A stretch of DNA of 64,000 nt from Tetrahymena thermophila SB210 (lineage: Eukaryota > Ciliophora > Oligohymenophorea > Hymenostomatida > Tetrahymenidae): the NCBI RefSeq assembly GCF_000189635.1, contig NW_002476434.1:372001-436000 (forward strand). The letters are read 5' to 3'. A program made the translations under genes and the position numbers. Under the pieces are notes generated by a model. That model made no database searches and was not told the origin of the DNA. It worked only from the letters and a program-made list of their open reading frames with translations. Position 1 is the stretch's first letter. Every line of letters begins with the position of its first letter. This document shows, piece by piece, positions 11,701 through 24,927 of the stretch.

Positions 11701-13172
11701 TAGTTTATTTATTCTGTGTCTTACTTTGATTTTTCAAGTTTTTCTTTCATGAGCTTTATATTTTAATCATTTGTTTTACTTTTAGTTTTGAAGCTCTTAA
11801 ATTTCTCTTGTAATTCCTACATTTTTAACTCATTTTCTTACTTTTCTTTTTATGCTTATTATTACTTTTTATATTATTAATTAATTAATTAATTATTAAA
11901 AAAAGTTAGTTCAAAAATAAGTAGTATTTTTTATTATTTACTTCGAAAAGATGTTGATTTCTCAATGTTTATATTTGTAATTAAAGCTGTTGTATTTCTG
12001 TTTAATGAGCAATCTACAATTCCTCAAAATAAGTTTACGTGAGCATCTGCTCTGAACTAAGGTTTTCTTTGTTTTTAATGATCTTGCTTTCATACACTTA
12101 TTTTTCCTGAAATTTGAAAAAAATTTATAAATAATTAATTATTCAATTTAAAATTTAACTACTTTTTCATAAAGTTCTTTAATTTACTGAATTCTCTCCT
12201 CATTCAATGCATTATTATTAAGCATCTCTTTCTCATTTTCTTACTTAATGCGATTGAATTCATTTTACAAATCGTTTATTTTCTGTTAAGCTTCCTATTC
12301 AGCAATATCCTTAATTGTCCTAAATAAGTAAAAGTTTATTTTTTTTCTACTTTTTTGAAATCGAAATTACCTTTTTTCTTCTTCAAGCTTTTTTATTATG
12401 CCTTGTAGATTTTAATTTTAAATGTTAAGGTCTTTAATTTCACTTGTCATCTTTAACATATTCTTCTCACTCTCATGAATCTCTTTTTACAGCTCCAATT
12501 ACTTTTCATGGATTTAATCTTTCAATTCTCTGTTCTATAAATTAAAATTAATTGATTACATATCAAAGAGAATATATTAAGTAAATCTCTGAAGTAATTT
12601 TCATATTTTTTCACACGAAATAAATAATCCTTTTTCATATAGCAATTAATATATTTATTACTTCTGCTTCTAGTTTAGTGATAAGATCTTATTTTTTTAT
12701 CTTACTCTATTCATTATCCTGACTGATTCCTTCAAACATACCTTTTAAATCTTTGAGTGACTTATTCTGTTATATTTAAAGTTGTGTTCAATTTAATCAA
12801 ATATTCCATTTTTAATTTATTGTTGATTACTGTAAATTTACTACTGTCATTTGTTAAACCTTATAAAGTCTCCATAAAAGTCTCATTCATTTTCCTAAAA
12901 TTTTCTTCTCTTGCCTTAGATTCTTTAATTTACATATCCTATAGCTCTATCTACTGTTAAAGAATAGCTTTTTCTTTATTCCATCCATTTTCCTTACTTT
13001 TTAGCTATTTTGAATATGAAATCAAGTTTAGATTTAATGTTATCACTTTATGAGTTAAATATAATTTTAAAAATTGAAGTACCTAAACTCTTAAAGCAGA
13101 GACTTCTGATTCTAAATCATGTATTTGATTTTTTAGCTATTCAATGCTTTCTTCTTCGTAGTTAGCTATCAT
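8750..13172 (-). CDS. Large coiled-coil protein with Asn/Gln-rich C-terminal half
   Basis: A multi-exon gene runs from ATG 13170-13172 to TGA 8750-8752 and encodes roughly 1,300 residues. Clear introns include those near 13.02-13.10, 12.77-12.83, 12.54-12.66, 12.32-12.37, 12.12-12.17, 11.87-11.95 and 9.49-9.55 kb. The first third is almost continuous coiled coil (SIEQLKNQIHDLESEVSALR, KSLKDLKGMFEG). A Ser/Asn/Gln-rich middle follows (10.5-11.4 kb). A second coiled-coil block lies at about 10.0-10.3 kb, and then a long Asn-rich tail ends in Arg/Lys/Ser-rich sequence and SYLFD. No enzymatic domain, membrane span or signal peptide is visible. Long coiled coils of this kind in ciliates often belong to basal-body, cortical or intraflagellar structures, but nothing here identifies which. 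Exon joins in the second half are the least secure. Confidence 0.65.
11878..11894. repeat. (TTAA)n microsatellite in an intron
   Basis: A run of TTAA units lies inside an inferred intron of the coiled-coil gene at 8750-13172. It is simple sequence with no sign of function. Confidence 0.6.
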
Positions 13173-13791
13173 AAATAATGCTTGTTGTTAGCTGCTGAGC
13201 AATCTTAATCAACGTATCTTACTTAATATAGTCTTTATAATAAAATATAAGCGGAATTTAAAAAGAGATATTTAAGTGTTATTAATTAATTAATTATACA
13301 CAATTATTATTAATATTGATTGAAGTGTTAAAATCTTTGATAGTTTTTAATTTTAATATTTTTCAAATATTGTATGTAATTATGTATATTTTTATTAACT
13401 TTCAAAACAGCTTTCTTAATCAATCGATTAACAAATAAATCCTCATAAAATTTAAAATACAAGCTGCATGCATTATCTGTTTAATTTGAAATTATATGAA
13501 TGAGTTTCTAATTTTTAAATTTAACATGATTTCAATCAATATAAAAAATACTCTTAAATTAAACACAAAATTTCATTTAATTTAAAAATCATTAATTATC
13601 AAATACCTGTAATTAAAATAATTAATTACAATTGATCTATTTTTTAAGCAAAATAAATATTTGTTTTTTCTTCAAATTACTTTACGAAGTTGGAAAAATT
13701 TTAAGATTTTTAAGATAAAGAATTAATGAAATACTGATATAAAATAAAAACAATTAAGTACAGTATTTATTTAATTATATGAAATTATATC
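13173..13791. other. AT-rich spacer between two minus-strand genes
   Basis: This holds the 5' flank of the coiled-coil gene and the 3' flank of the dehydrogenase gene. No coding frame or structured element is visible. Confidence 0.45.
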
Positions 13792-15347
13792 TCATATTTT
13801 AGGATATGCAACAACAATTTTGCCAATATTTTCATTAGATTCCATAGTAGTATGAGCATCTCTCCACTTTATATTTATGTATAAAATTAAAATTAAATTA
13901 TATTTTTTTTTCTTGTATTTAAATTACTCCTTTTAATCCTTCTTCATCCCAAGTAATATTGATAACCCTATCAATGATTGGCTTAAGCTAACCAGAGCAA
14001 AAACCTTCTATAGTATCTTTTTTGAAATTAGAAATTAAATCTGACTTGTATTCGTCTGACCTTGTCCTATAAGAATTTACATAAATATTAAAATACAATA
14101 TATCTGATTTTAGTTACTTTAATAAGGTTGTTATGAGGGATGCTCTTCTTCTCATCAAGCTACCTAAATCAAACTTTTCAATATTTGTTCCACCTAAACT
14201 TCCATATAATATCCATTTACCATCAACTCCAATAATTTTATCAGTCTTAAATTTAATATTAATAATATTTATAACAAGAGTTAATTGATTTGATATTTTA
14301 CCAATTTAAAGTTTTAAGCTCCAACACAATCTAATACTAAATTAACACCCTTCCCATTTGTGAATTTAAGTATTTCTTCATCTTAATTTTCACATGTTTT
14401 GTAATTAATACACAATTCAGCTCCTAATCTATTAAAATAAAATTTTATTTATTCTTAATTCAAAATCACTAACAAATAAAGTTACTCTTTGCATATTTTA
14501 AGTTTATCTTCTGAAGAGCTGCTTGCAATAGCATGAGCTCCAAAATATTTTGCTAATTGAATGGCTGCAGTACCAACTCCACTAGCAGCTTGATTAATTA
14601 GTTTTAATTATAATTTAATTAATAAAGATTTAAGATAAATAAATTTTACCTGCATATATCATAACATAATCATTTTTTTAAACTTATCCAATATATTTAA
14701 TCAATTAGTAAGCAGTAATCCAAGCTTCAGGGATAGCGGCACCCTATAAAAATTTTAATTTATTTATTTATTTGCAATAAAAGTTAATTACTTATTCAAG
14801 TGTTAATCCTTTTGGTAATTCAAAAACGTGATTTTTGTGAATTGCTGCATACCTAATAAACAAACAAAAAAGTTTAAAAATATTAATAAGAAAGATTAAA
14901 GTTTACTAAGCATAGGTTCCGCCAGAGAATAAACCAATTGCAGGGTAGAGTTCTTTGCTATTTTATATATTAAACAAAGAAATTAAAAATTGTCATTTTC
15001 ATTAAATTTAATAAATCACCCTAAGTGATCTACAACATATCCTGAAGCTTCTAATCCAATAATTGGACTATGTCCTGGAGAAGGATAAACCTTTCCTTAT
15101 CTCTGTAATTTAATGCATTTTTAGTATTAAAAATTACTTTTAATTAAAATTTACTTGCAATACTTCTGCTCTGTTAATAGCTGTATATGATATCTTCATA
15201 AGTACTTCGTCTTATTTTAATTACTTAGGTAGAATAAATTATGTTTGGTAAAAAGTTCTTCTTCAAAAAATATTTTACTGGTAAAGGGGATTCTTTTATT
15301 TTTAAGACATTAACATCTCCAGGTTAATCTTGATAAATGTGCTTCAT
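13792..15347 (-). CDS. Zinc-independent quinone oxidoreductase (MDR family, TP53I3/PIG3-like)
   Basis: This encodes a medium-chain dehydrogenase/reductase expected to reduce quinones with NADPH in the cytosol. It runs from ATG 15345-15347 (start MKHIYQDQPGDVNVLKI) to TGA 13792-13794 and is broken by about nine introns of roughly 40-90 nt. In order I see the N-terminal GroES-like fold (ISYTAINRAEVLQRQG, PSPGHSPIIGLEASGYV), the PEAWITAYQL helix, the Rossmann glycine motif ASGVGTAAIQLAK, the NLVLDCVG strand, and the family-typical KWILYGSLGG and SLMRRRASLITTLL blocks. It ends NENIGKIVVAYPKI. The zinc-ligand residues of classical alcohol dehydrogenases are absent, which fits the quinone reductase branch. 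Length (about 330 residues) matches the family. Confidence in the family is high; the substrate is inferred. Confidence 0.88.
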
Positions 15348-16716
15348 CCTTAGTTTTGATATATAAATATTTTGTTTACTTATTTAATTTAATCTGATCT
15401 TTATTATTTATTATTCAATATCTTTTCAGTAATCTCTTCAATTTATATAAAAATTTATTATTCGTTTTGGAATAATAGAAATTTGCTAGAATAATTCTCA
15501 AGAAATGTTACACAGATTAATTGTAATAATAAAAATGTGATAAGAAATCCTAATAATGGTTCTACCTAAGTATTTTCTGATGAAGAAAATGATAAAAATA
15601 ATTTAAAAATTTCTAGATTCTTTTTCTAAAAATTGCAATAAAATTATTTTAAGAAAGAATTAATTTTATTTCAATTAATCTAATTATTATTCATAAATTA
15701 ATAATATTTATAAATAATTAGCATATTAAATTTACAGTAAATATTATTTATGAATGAAATATTATATATTTTTAAATAATTCAACTTATTTTTTATAATT
15801 AATAAAAGACTTTTCTACCTATATAAATTTATGAATAATGCTTAATTGTTTTTATAACAAAAATTATAATAATATTTATCATTAATTAGATATTAATAAA
15901 TTTTATATTTAGTTTTTCTTATTAGAGGCCCTTATTAGTGTTAGTCTTTGATTATTTTATTTTTTATAATTAAATAAATTATTTTTTCATACATCTCAAC
16001 TTATATTTTTTATATTAAAAAAATCTGGATTTATTTTTAAATCTATTTTTTTAATCATTTTATTATATAAAATTGAAATATTTTTAATGTTGTAAATTTT
16101 ATGATTAATTCATTATATTTATGGATAAATAATTGATATAATATTTTAAGAAGATAATTTGAATTTATTTATAAGTCATTTTTTCTTTCTTTTTAAAGAT
16201 TTTATTTTTATATTAAAATAGTTCCAATATTTTTATAATATAATTAATCTAAAAAATTTATTTTTTATTTATTTATTTTTAGATACAATATTTAATATAA
16301 AATACAGAATTTTCTAAAATTATTTTTGCAATAATAAAAAATATAATGCAGATATTTTAAATTCATTATATTGCTTATTAAGATGGTTAAAATTTTGTTT
16401 CTTTCTAAACTAAAATATGTTTTAATAATTCTATGTTTATAAATAATATTGAAAATAAATAGCAATATTTAATTTGAAAACGTTAGATAGATAGATTTCA
16501 AATGATTTTTGGTTAATATTTCCAAATATAAATAGTCTTTGCTTGTATATGTGGAATTAGATATGTTAAATCATATTAACTGCACTAAAAAATTTAATTA
16601 TAATAAGATTAAATTGCTTTTAAATAGAAAGAATTTAAGTAGAGATAAGCATATTTTCAAGAAATAAAATAAAGCTCTCTTTAAATTTTACTTCATTATT
16701 TTTATTATTTTGAGTA
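15348..16716. other. Divergent AT-rich intergenic region
   Basis: This region lies between the start of the dehydrogenase gene (minus) and the start of the long gene at 16717 (plus), so it holds both promoters. It is made of A/T runs with a short GATAGATAGAT simple repeat near 16485. I see nothing else. Confidence 0.45.
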
Positions 16717-19700
16717 ATGGAAGAAGGAGATGAGTTTAATTTGTAGTCTCGTCTATAAACTCTAGTTTAGGATTTGTCTACACCAGTTGACTTTAGGAGG
16801 AGGTAATCTGCTATCTAGTTTGTGGGATAGTTTGGAAAAAAAACAAATTAAAAAAAAAACTTATTTAATAGTGATAAGGAAATACCTCTTTAGAATAAAA
16901 GAAGAGCTAGCAAAAAATTTAGCTTTTTGAAAAAACCAATTACATTTACTGAAGATGGAGAGTAAGAATAAGATTTTAACATTAAAAAGAGTTAGTAAAA
17001 GAGAAAAGTAACTATCGTCGCTCATGATAATGCTATAAATGAAGAAGCTTAATAAGAAGAAGTAAGTCAAAAGGAGATATTATTAGAGGAACCTTAGATT
17101 ACAAATATAGAAAAAATAAAAGACTTTATAAAATAAACTAACTTTGATTAGCTTGAAAGAAAACGGAAAAATTAAGTAGAGTGTAATGATAGCTTTAAGG
17201 AAATAATTGACGACATCATATAACTAAATATTTTGAAGTAGAAATAATTAGAAAAGAATAACCAACTTTTAGTGCACATAGCAAATGCTTAAAGTGAAAA
17301 TTTTAACGAATCTATTTTCTTTAACCCTGATTTGACTAAATTTCAATTCTAAAAGTTTAAAAACAACTTAAGCAGCAAGTTTAGCTAGTAAATAAATGAA
17401 GTAGATTTTAATAAGTAGAACTACCTTTTTAAGGAAGACCCTATACTAGAGAATAGGTTCATGTTTATCCCAAAAAGTTAATAAAAAACTAACTTATACA
17501 GAAAGAAAAATGGAATATAATAGAATTCAGAAACTATAAAACCAATTAAAACAGATTTTGAGATTTAGCATTCTATAAACAAATTACTAAATTTTTCAAG
17601 GAGAAATTAAAAATAATAATAGATGACCTAATAAGATATTCAGGAAGAGTTACAATCTTATATCGAGAAGGTTAAGGTATAAATTGATTAAGTCAGGGAT
17701 AAGTAAGAAGCAGAGATATATTATGAGTAGACTTTAAAAATGATGGAAAATAGAACTTTGCAAGCTAGCTTGGACATGAGGAAGAAACTTCATGATTTAT
17801 AATAGGCAAGCTCTTCAATAAATAAGACTAATGAGTCTTTAGAAAGTGAATTGAATGCAGTTAGGCTTTAAAAAAAGCTTATCAGATTCAAGAAAAATTA
17901 AATTAACGAAGAGCTAAATGAAAGAGATTAAAAATATGCTGAAACCTTAAATCAGTAAAATATAAAGCAGATAGAAGTAGAGTCTGAGCTAGTTGTTTTA
18001 ATTAAAGAGTATGAGGAGTTTAGTAAGAAAGAAAAAGAGGTTATGCAACAATTAAATAAGTAACAGGAAGAAATTAAACATCTTGAAAAGGAAATTTAGT
18101 ATAAAACTAGCATAAGAAATACACAGCAAAAGCAACAAGCTACTTTGGAATAAATTGATTTTTTGATTACTTTGAAGCAATACTCAGATAAAATGGAGAA
18201 AAGACTTTCAGAGTAATTTTTAAAAATAAAATTAATAATTTTTTTTAATTTACTGTTATTTTTATTGAAATAAATTCATAGCGAGGATAAAAATATTTAT
18301 TTAATTTTATTAAAAAAAATATTTCAAAAAGCATTTAAAGAAGTATATAAGATTCTCTAGTAGAAGAAGATGTATAATCTTAAAATTTAGAAAAAAATAT
18401 CGGAAATGAACCTAGAGCATAAGCTTAAGAAAAGATCAGCCAAGCTTATACTATTAATGTTATTTAAGAAGATTAAAACTAATCTTTAGAGAAGGAAAAA
18501 AGCTAAGATTAAAAATAAAATAAGTAAAATAAAATATTAAATGATTAGGTTATACAAGAAGAGTAAAACATTGATGAAAAGAATTAAATGAAAGACATAG
18601 GGGTCAAAGAATTGGAAAGAATCAAATTAAATGAATAAATAAAAAGCGAAAATAATTAAAAAAAACTAAATATTCTCAATAATATATTAAATTTATACTA
18701 AGATGGTAGTTAATTATCTATGAACGATGATGAAGATCAATAAAAGTCTAATTAAAAATTAAGTTAAAATAACTTAGAAAATGATTAAAATTTATCAGTT
18801 TCAGAAGATACAAATTTAAAGAAAAACTCAAGTAGTAGTGATTCTTCTAGTAGTAGTATGGAAGCTCATAATTAACATTCAGAAGAAGTTAACAAAGAGT
18901 GTTCTTCATTTTTTGAAGATTTAGATGAAAAAATTCATGATACCTCTATATTTGTTACTTAAAAAGTTAAGAAATAAGATGACCTTGAAAATTGGAAAGA
19001 ATCATCTATTTCTTCTGCAGAAAACAATAAGATTTCTTCAAGTGATCGCTTTAATTAATTAACTATCAAATCTGGAGAAAATTCAAATTATACAATATCA
19101 GATTTTACTTTAAACTCATAAGAAATAGTTTAGAGCAAAGAAAAATCTAACAAATAAGTTGATAGTTTTAGTAGCAGTAGTCTCGATAGCAGTTTAGTTG
19201 AAGATGAATAAGAAGAAGGAGGATAAAATAAACTTTAACCACTTTACAATCACAATAGTGAAATAAGCAAATAGAATAACAATGGAGTTGCTGATGGTGA
19301 TACCAATTTTATAAAATCTTTACAAGAGAAAAAAATAAAAAATGCCAGATTTGTTGAGGATATTCTTAATAATGAAAGTATCGAAAAGAATTAAAAATTA
19401 AAAGTAAAGAAATAAAACAAATAAAATAATGTTAAGCAAAAGTAAAATAAGCCAAAGAAAAATAAAATAAGGATGCTAAAAAAGTTAAAAAATAAATAAA
19501 ATCGCTTTAGATTAGACAGGGTATCAACTAAAGGATCTTAAATAATAGGTTCATGTAGGTCTCTTAAGTAGAATTCTTCTAGGTTTATTAAAAGCAAAAA
19601 GAAATCTTCAACTTTGATTTAAATTGGTCAATACTCTCAAAAATAAATTGAAAAAGAAAAGGAAAAAATACTCAAATAAAAGGCTTTGAGGGATGAATAA

Positions 19701-22700
19701 ATTCCTCTAAAGGAAAGGGTAAAGTAGTTCATGGAGTCTATTGAAGGAGATATCGAAATATGCTTCGTTGAGCTAACAGAGAGATTTAAAAGAAATAAAG
19801 AAAATTTAGAGAATTTATAAATTTAACAAAATAAGCTAAGTTAGACAAAAAGAGTTGTTTAAAAATATTTGGAAGAACTTGAAGCTGTTCCACTTGAAAA
19901 ACCTGAAGAAGAACATCAATCTACATATAGTTCTTAATCTATAAATTTTGATAAAAACTAAGATAGCAAAAGCTTTTTTAAATTTAAAGGAAACACATTT
20001 AAAACTTTAAATAATCTAGAAAGTAACAATAATATGGAAATCAAATCTAGATCTGAGTTTTAAATCAACGAAGCATAAGATCAGTCACAAATACTTGAAA
20101 TTATGCACTACAAGAAAAAAATGATTGAAAGAGAGCATTTACTTTAAGCAGAGGTTTACAATATTGAATATTCACATACTTTACTCAAGCTTAACAAAGC
20201 ATAGAGAATTTTAAGTCTATTTTAATAAGATTTAAAGATCGTGCACTTTCGTGTATCAAGGGTGTTGAGTAATTTAGTGGATAGATAGCGCAATGAGGCT
20301 CTTTAATAACTTTTGTTAAGAGCTAATAATTAAATATTAAAATTGAATGAAAGAGCTAACTCGTTACTTCAGAGAAGTGCTAATTATGTTAAAACAGAGT
20401 TTTCTTAATAAGAATTTTAACAAGTTATTAGCTTAGATCTGCCCATGAAGGGTATGTTAATTTAGCTTTTTTCTCAGTAAGGGCATATATTCGACTGTAT
20501 AACTTCAGTAGTAACTTATTTTTTTCCTTACTGCTCTAACTCTATTTAGCAGTTTATTTACCAATTTAAGCAAGGTTATTATCTGCTTAGATTCTGTAAA
20601 AAAGTTGATATACTTTACTACATTTCTCTCGTATAGAACAATGTTATGAAATAAAATTTTTTTTAGCAGAATAATGAACAAGAACTAAAGCCTATAACAT
20701 CAAATAATTCAAGTAGTATTGCCAAGCTTAAATTAGAAAAAGTGATAACTTAATTAGGGATAAAAACAAATTTATTTAGTAATGAGCAATAATAAAAATG
20801 TACTTTTAAAAAACTTCAATTAATAAAACCTTTAGATGACTTCACAAAAGAGGAAAAAAAAGTAATCGATGATACTATCCTTATGGAATTCTATAATTAA
20901 TTTCCTAATTTATTAGAAAGGGCTGCATTCAATTACTCATAAATAGGTATTGAGAGAACAGTGTAGCTCATTCAAATAATAAGTACTCTGTAAAAATTGA
21001 TCAATGAAATTAAAGAAAAATAGAAATAATTCAATAGTAGTTTTAGCTAATCTTCATGCGATTCTTAAAAGTAAATTAGAGAATTTAGAAATTAATTCTA
21101 GAAAAAAGAAAGCAAGAAAAAAAATTAGCAAAAAAAGCAAATCAGTGGAATGTCTAAAAAAAATTCACATTTAGATGCAAATGATTTCTAAAAGCTAGAT
21201 CAATATGATTTTAATTATGGGCAAGATTGGTAGTAAAGACTCAATAATCTATAGCTGCAAGCTTACTATAAAAACTAAATTAGGAGAATGAATTCTTATA
21301 TGGGTGTTAATAAATTTGAAGAAAAGGAGTCGTTGCTAACAATTGATGACAAAAATCACATAATAAAAAAGAATCCTAACTAAATTAACATCAAAGATTT
21401 AATAAAAGAATAAATATATAATTTGCACTACATAAATAATCCTTAAACGATTAACTTAGGAGAAGAATACTAAAATTTTACATCTCTTAGAAAAAAAATT
21501 AAGATTGAGCTTGAAGAATAAAAGAAGATATTTTAAGAAGAGAACCTAAAAAAATAAGAAGAGATAAAGCAGTAGGAGTAATCTCTCTAAAAGACTCAAA
21601 ATTTTGTACTTCAATCTCTCAGTAAAATTTTTAATTAAAATTTAATACTTTACTAAAAAATTTAGTTAATTTTTAAAATTAAAATAAAATTTATATTTTA
21701 ATTATATTTTTTTAATAAATTAAATAAAGAGAGAGTAAGAAGCGAAGATTCTATTACAGAAACGAATAGAAAAAGATAAATATCAAAATTATGGTAAAAA
21801 AGTCTTTCTCCAATCAGAATCATAAATTTTTTCTAAAAAATTCCAAATAAAAAGAAGACATTTAAATAAGATGAAATAATAATAAATAATTACAAAAGAA
21901 ATAAATATTAAAGCAGAGATTTATAATGTATTAGTTTAGATTAATCTGATTTGATAGATAAATATGTGAAAGAGCCTGAAAATAATATTAAAAATTAGAA
22001 TACTAATCTAAAATTATAAAACTAAGAAAATAAAAAATAAGAACAGCCTTTAAAATATACAAATCTTGAAGATAAATAATCACCCAAGAGAGTTTAAAAA
22101 TAGATAGACAAAGAATAATAAGAACTTATAAATGCCTTAAAAAAAATAGTTCATTATTAAAAGGATTTTAAAAAGGCTAAATAAAATGGCATTGAAAAAT
22201 TTAATAAAGAGATTCATCAATAAAAGTTAGAACAAATTAAATCTCAAAAATTAAATTCTCAGTAAGGTTAGGATAAGCAATAGTAATTTCAATAAACAAA
22301 TTAATAAGATACACAAAATAATAATAAAAATTCTAACACATAATAATCTCAATAAAATTAGCAAAATTAATAAAATAACTCTCCACCTTCACCTTCAAAC
22401 CACCTAGAAAAAATAAAGGTTAAAAAGTAATTTGTTGCTTATTTTAAAAGAAAGCAATATGAAAAAGAAAAATAACTAGAGGATGAAGTACTTAAACTTT
22501 ATAAGCATAGTGATAACTATTACTAATAAAGAAATTAAGATATAAATAATTTGTCAATGGATGATACCTATTACAATTTTTTGAATTTAAATAACAAAGA
22601 AAATAATTAATAGCAATTACCATAAATTAGGTATTTTTAATAAAAAGCAGGGAATAGGAGGGATTCTTTTTAATACACTAGCATTTGGAATATCATAAAC

Positions 22701-23177
22701 AAGCTTTAAGCTTAAAAAAAATTTTAAAACACAGGAAGTAAAAATTCTATAAACTAAGACATTCCATTCAGCCTAATATAAAATGATTAAAACGCCTTGT
22801 TAAATATTCATGCTCAGAGTTCTCCTAACTCTAAGAGAAAATCTAATGCTCAAACAGACTAATTTAATCAGCCAGTAGTTAAAGTTATTAAACACAAATA
22901 AAACCATAAATATTCAAAATCTAAATCACCTACCGCGAAAGAAAACATAATACTATCTCCAAATTCACCCAATATTTACCCTTCTTCAGCAGCTACCACA
23001 GCTCCACGATCACTCAGCCCTATAAGTTCAATAAAATATTCACCAATAACGCAATCTAAATTTAAGCAAGAGTAAATGCTACCAAAAATTAAATCAAAAA
23101 ATTCTTCTTCTTCTCCATTGCAAAAGAAAAAGAAAAAAAGTTTGCATGTAAAACTTCAAAACACTAATTAAATTTGA
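16717..23177 (+). CDS. 2,074-residue charged coiled-coil protein, family not recognised
   Basis: The start is ATG 16717, with an in-frame TGA two codons upstream (16711-16713), and the stop is TGA 23175-23177. Two introns fit exactly (18213-18340 and 21622-21729), leaving 2,075 codons. Residues about 230-500 are coiled coil (for example KEYEEFSKKEKEVMQQLNKQ). An acidic, Ser-rich and Gln-rich region follows, with clusters such as SSSDSSSSS. Around residues 1080-1400 there is a less biased, probably folded segment (EIMHYKKKMIEREHLL, SRVLSNLVDRQRNEAL, VVTYFFPYCSNSIQQF) that offers the best chance of detecting homologs. The tail is Lys/Asn/Gln-rich with Ser-Pro pairs and ends in a Lys block (QKKKKKSLHVK). 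No enzymatic, membrane or signal sequence is visible. It may be a cytoskeletal or nuclear scaffold. The gene structure is well supported; the function is unknown. Confidence 0.8.
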
Positions 23178-24705
23178 GATTAAATTCCTGATAAAATTAA
23201 TATTTACATTATATTTATTTATATAACAATCTATATTTTTTAAATATATAATTTTATTTATTTTTCAATATTTATGATTTATTATTTTTATGAATGTTAA
23301 TTATTTTTATTTTTAAATAAAAAAATTATTTAATAGTTTGATACTAGCTCTTGATTTAAATTAGTATAATTTATTTCAGAAAATTTAAAAATTTAAGAAA
23401 AGGGGGGAGATTTAAAAATTAAATTATCCGCTATTTATTTATAATTTACTTTTTTTATCAATCAATAATTTTCCTTAATTTATCAAATATGTAAAAATAT
23501 TTATTTTTTAGAGCAACTTTTTTATAATAAACTTTGTTACTTATTTATCTTTACTTTTTAATATCCTATAAATTAATTCTATATTAAGTATTTAAAAATT
23601 TACACTTTTATAAATAGATTTATCAGTTTTAATTTCGTTTATTTATATTTTTAGTAAAACTTTAACAATTTTTTTGTAAAAGTTTCAATTAATCTTTTAA
23701 AATCATTTATTTTTCCTTTTTCATTAACAAGAATATTTTTATTGTTATTAAAATCCCAAATATAATATTAACAGATAGTTTTTTTGATTTTTAAATACTT
23801 TCAAAAAATATATTTATATCAAAAGATAGTGTTTTTTTTAAATATGTTTAAGAAACTTCTTGATTAGTTAAATAATATTTTATAAAATAAACTTAAAATT
23901 TAATTTAAACTTTAAAAAGTATTAAAAAAAATATATTTCATGTTTAATATCAGTCAGTTATTTCAATAATAAATAATTAAATAAAAAAAAATACTTCATA
24001 AAATTTAAAATAGAAATTTAGTTTAAAATAAAATTTTGAATAATTGTTTAATATAACTTTAAAATCAACAAAATATTTTATAGAAATTCAGGTTATAAAA
24101 TAAAAATAATAGCTTTTTTCTCCATAATTACTATTTATAGATAAATCCAGAAGGAAAAAGATCATTTTCTCAAAATTTTAATAAATTTTTAAAATTAAGA
24201 TTAAATAAAAAGTAAAAAAATTTATATTTTAGAAAAAAATATTTAACAAAAATAAATTTATAAGATTAATTTTAAATTAATACAATATTAATATTTCATT
24301 AAATATAGAATTTAACCTATTTACTTAATAAATATATATCATTTATACATCTTGACATTTGGAGTCGATTTATAGTTAGCTTATATTTATATTATATTAA
24401 TTTCAAATTATTTTTAGAGGCATAAGATTGAAATTTTGAGCGGAAATAATTATGATAAATTATTACCTCTTTTTAAATTTAAATACTCATTATTCCCACT
24501 AGGATTTCTCATTTTTTAAGCGAAAGTAGAGTTTTAAAATGCTTCCTACCAGAATAAAGAGTAAATAATTTTATAAAATATTCATTTATAGTACAAATTA
24601 AGATATAATACGCAGATAAATACTGCTTTTTCTGCTTAGCAACAATTATGGAAAACAGTACCTTTCCCCTCCAAATTATTGAATATATATAAAAATATTG
24701 GAAAA
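23178..24705. other. Very AT-rich intergenic region upstream of ribonucleotide reductase
   Basis: About 1.5 kb of A/T runs has no convincing gene. A standard-code ORF on the minus strand (24509-24712) has no Gln reassigned codons and no recognisable peptide, and overlaps the probable promoter. The GC content rises slightly from about 24.35 kb on, which fits a regulatory region. Confidence 0.45.
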
Positions 24706-24715
24706 GCGCCAAAAA
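24706..24715 (-). promoter_or_regulatory. E2F-type motif upstream of ribonucleotide reductase
   Basis: The minus strand reads TTTTTGGCGC, which contains TTTGGCGC, a match to the E2F/DP consensus TTTSSCGC. GC-rich octamers are rare in this AT-rich flank. It lies about 340 bases upstream of the first conserved codons of the ribonucleotide reductase large subunit, a classical S-phase E2F target in other eukaryotes. The match is seen directly; use as an E2F site is inferred. Confidence 0.4.
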
Positions 24716-24927
24716 TTGCTTTTTTTTCTTTTTTAAAAGTCACTTGATTGTAACTAAATCAATAGATTGTTCTCGCTATAAATACTGCTGATCAATTAAG
24801 AAATTAATTAATGATATTTTAACATTTTGAAAAATTAAAAAAAAAAAATTCAAAAAGGATTTATAGATTAGAGTGGAAGCAAAAATCTTAAATAAAACTT
24901 CTATAATTAGATCTAAAACCAATAAAA

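Noticed and set aside
18341..18600. Lys-rich open frame continuing directly from the first exon of the 16717 gene
   Set aside because: The peptide is a Lys/Ile shadow and ends in TGA near 18600. The shifted frame after a 128-nt GT..AG intron runs open for 3.3 kb and makes the total codon count exact.
24509..24712. Standard-code ORF on the minus strand upstream of ribonucleotide reductase
   Set aside because: It needs no reassigned Gln codons, its peptide is hydrophobic and biased without a motif, and it overlaps the probable promoter with the E2F-type site. Chance openness is more likely.
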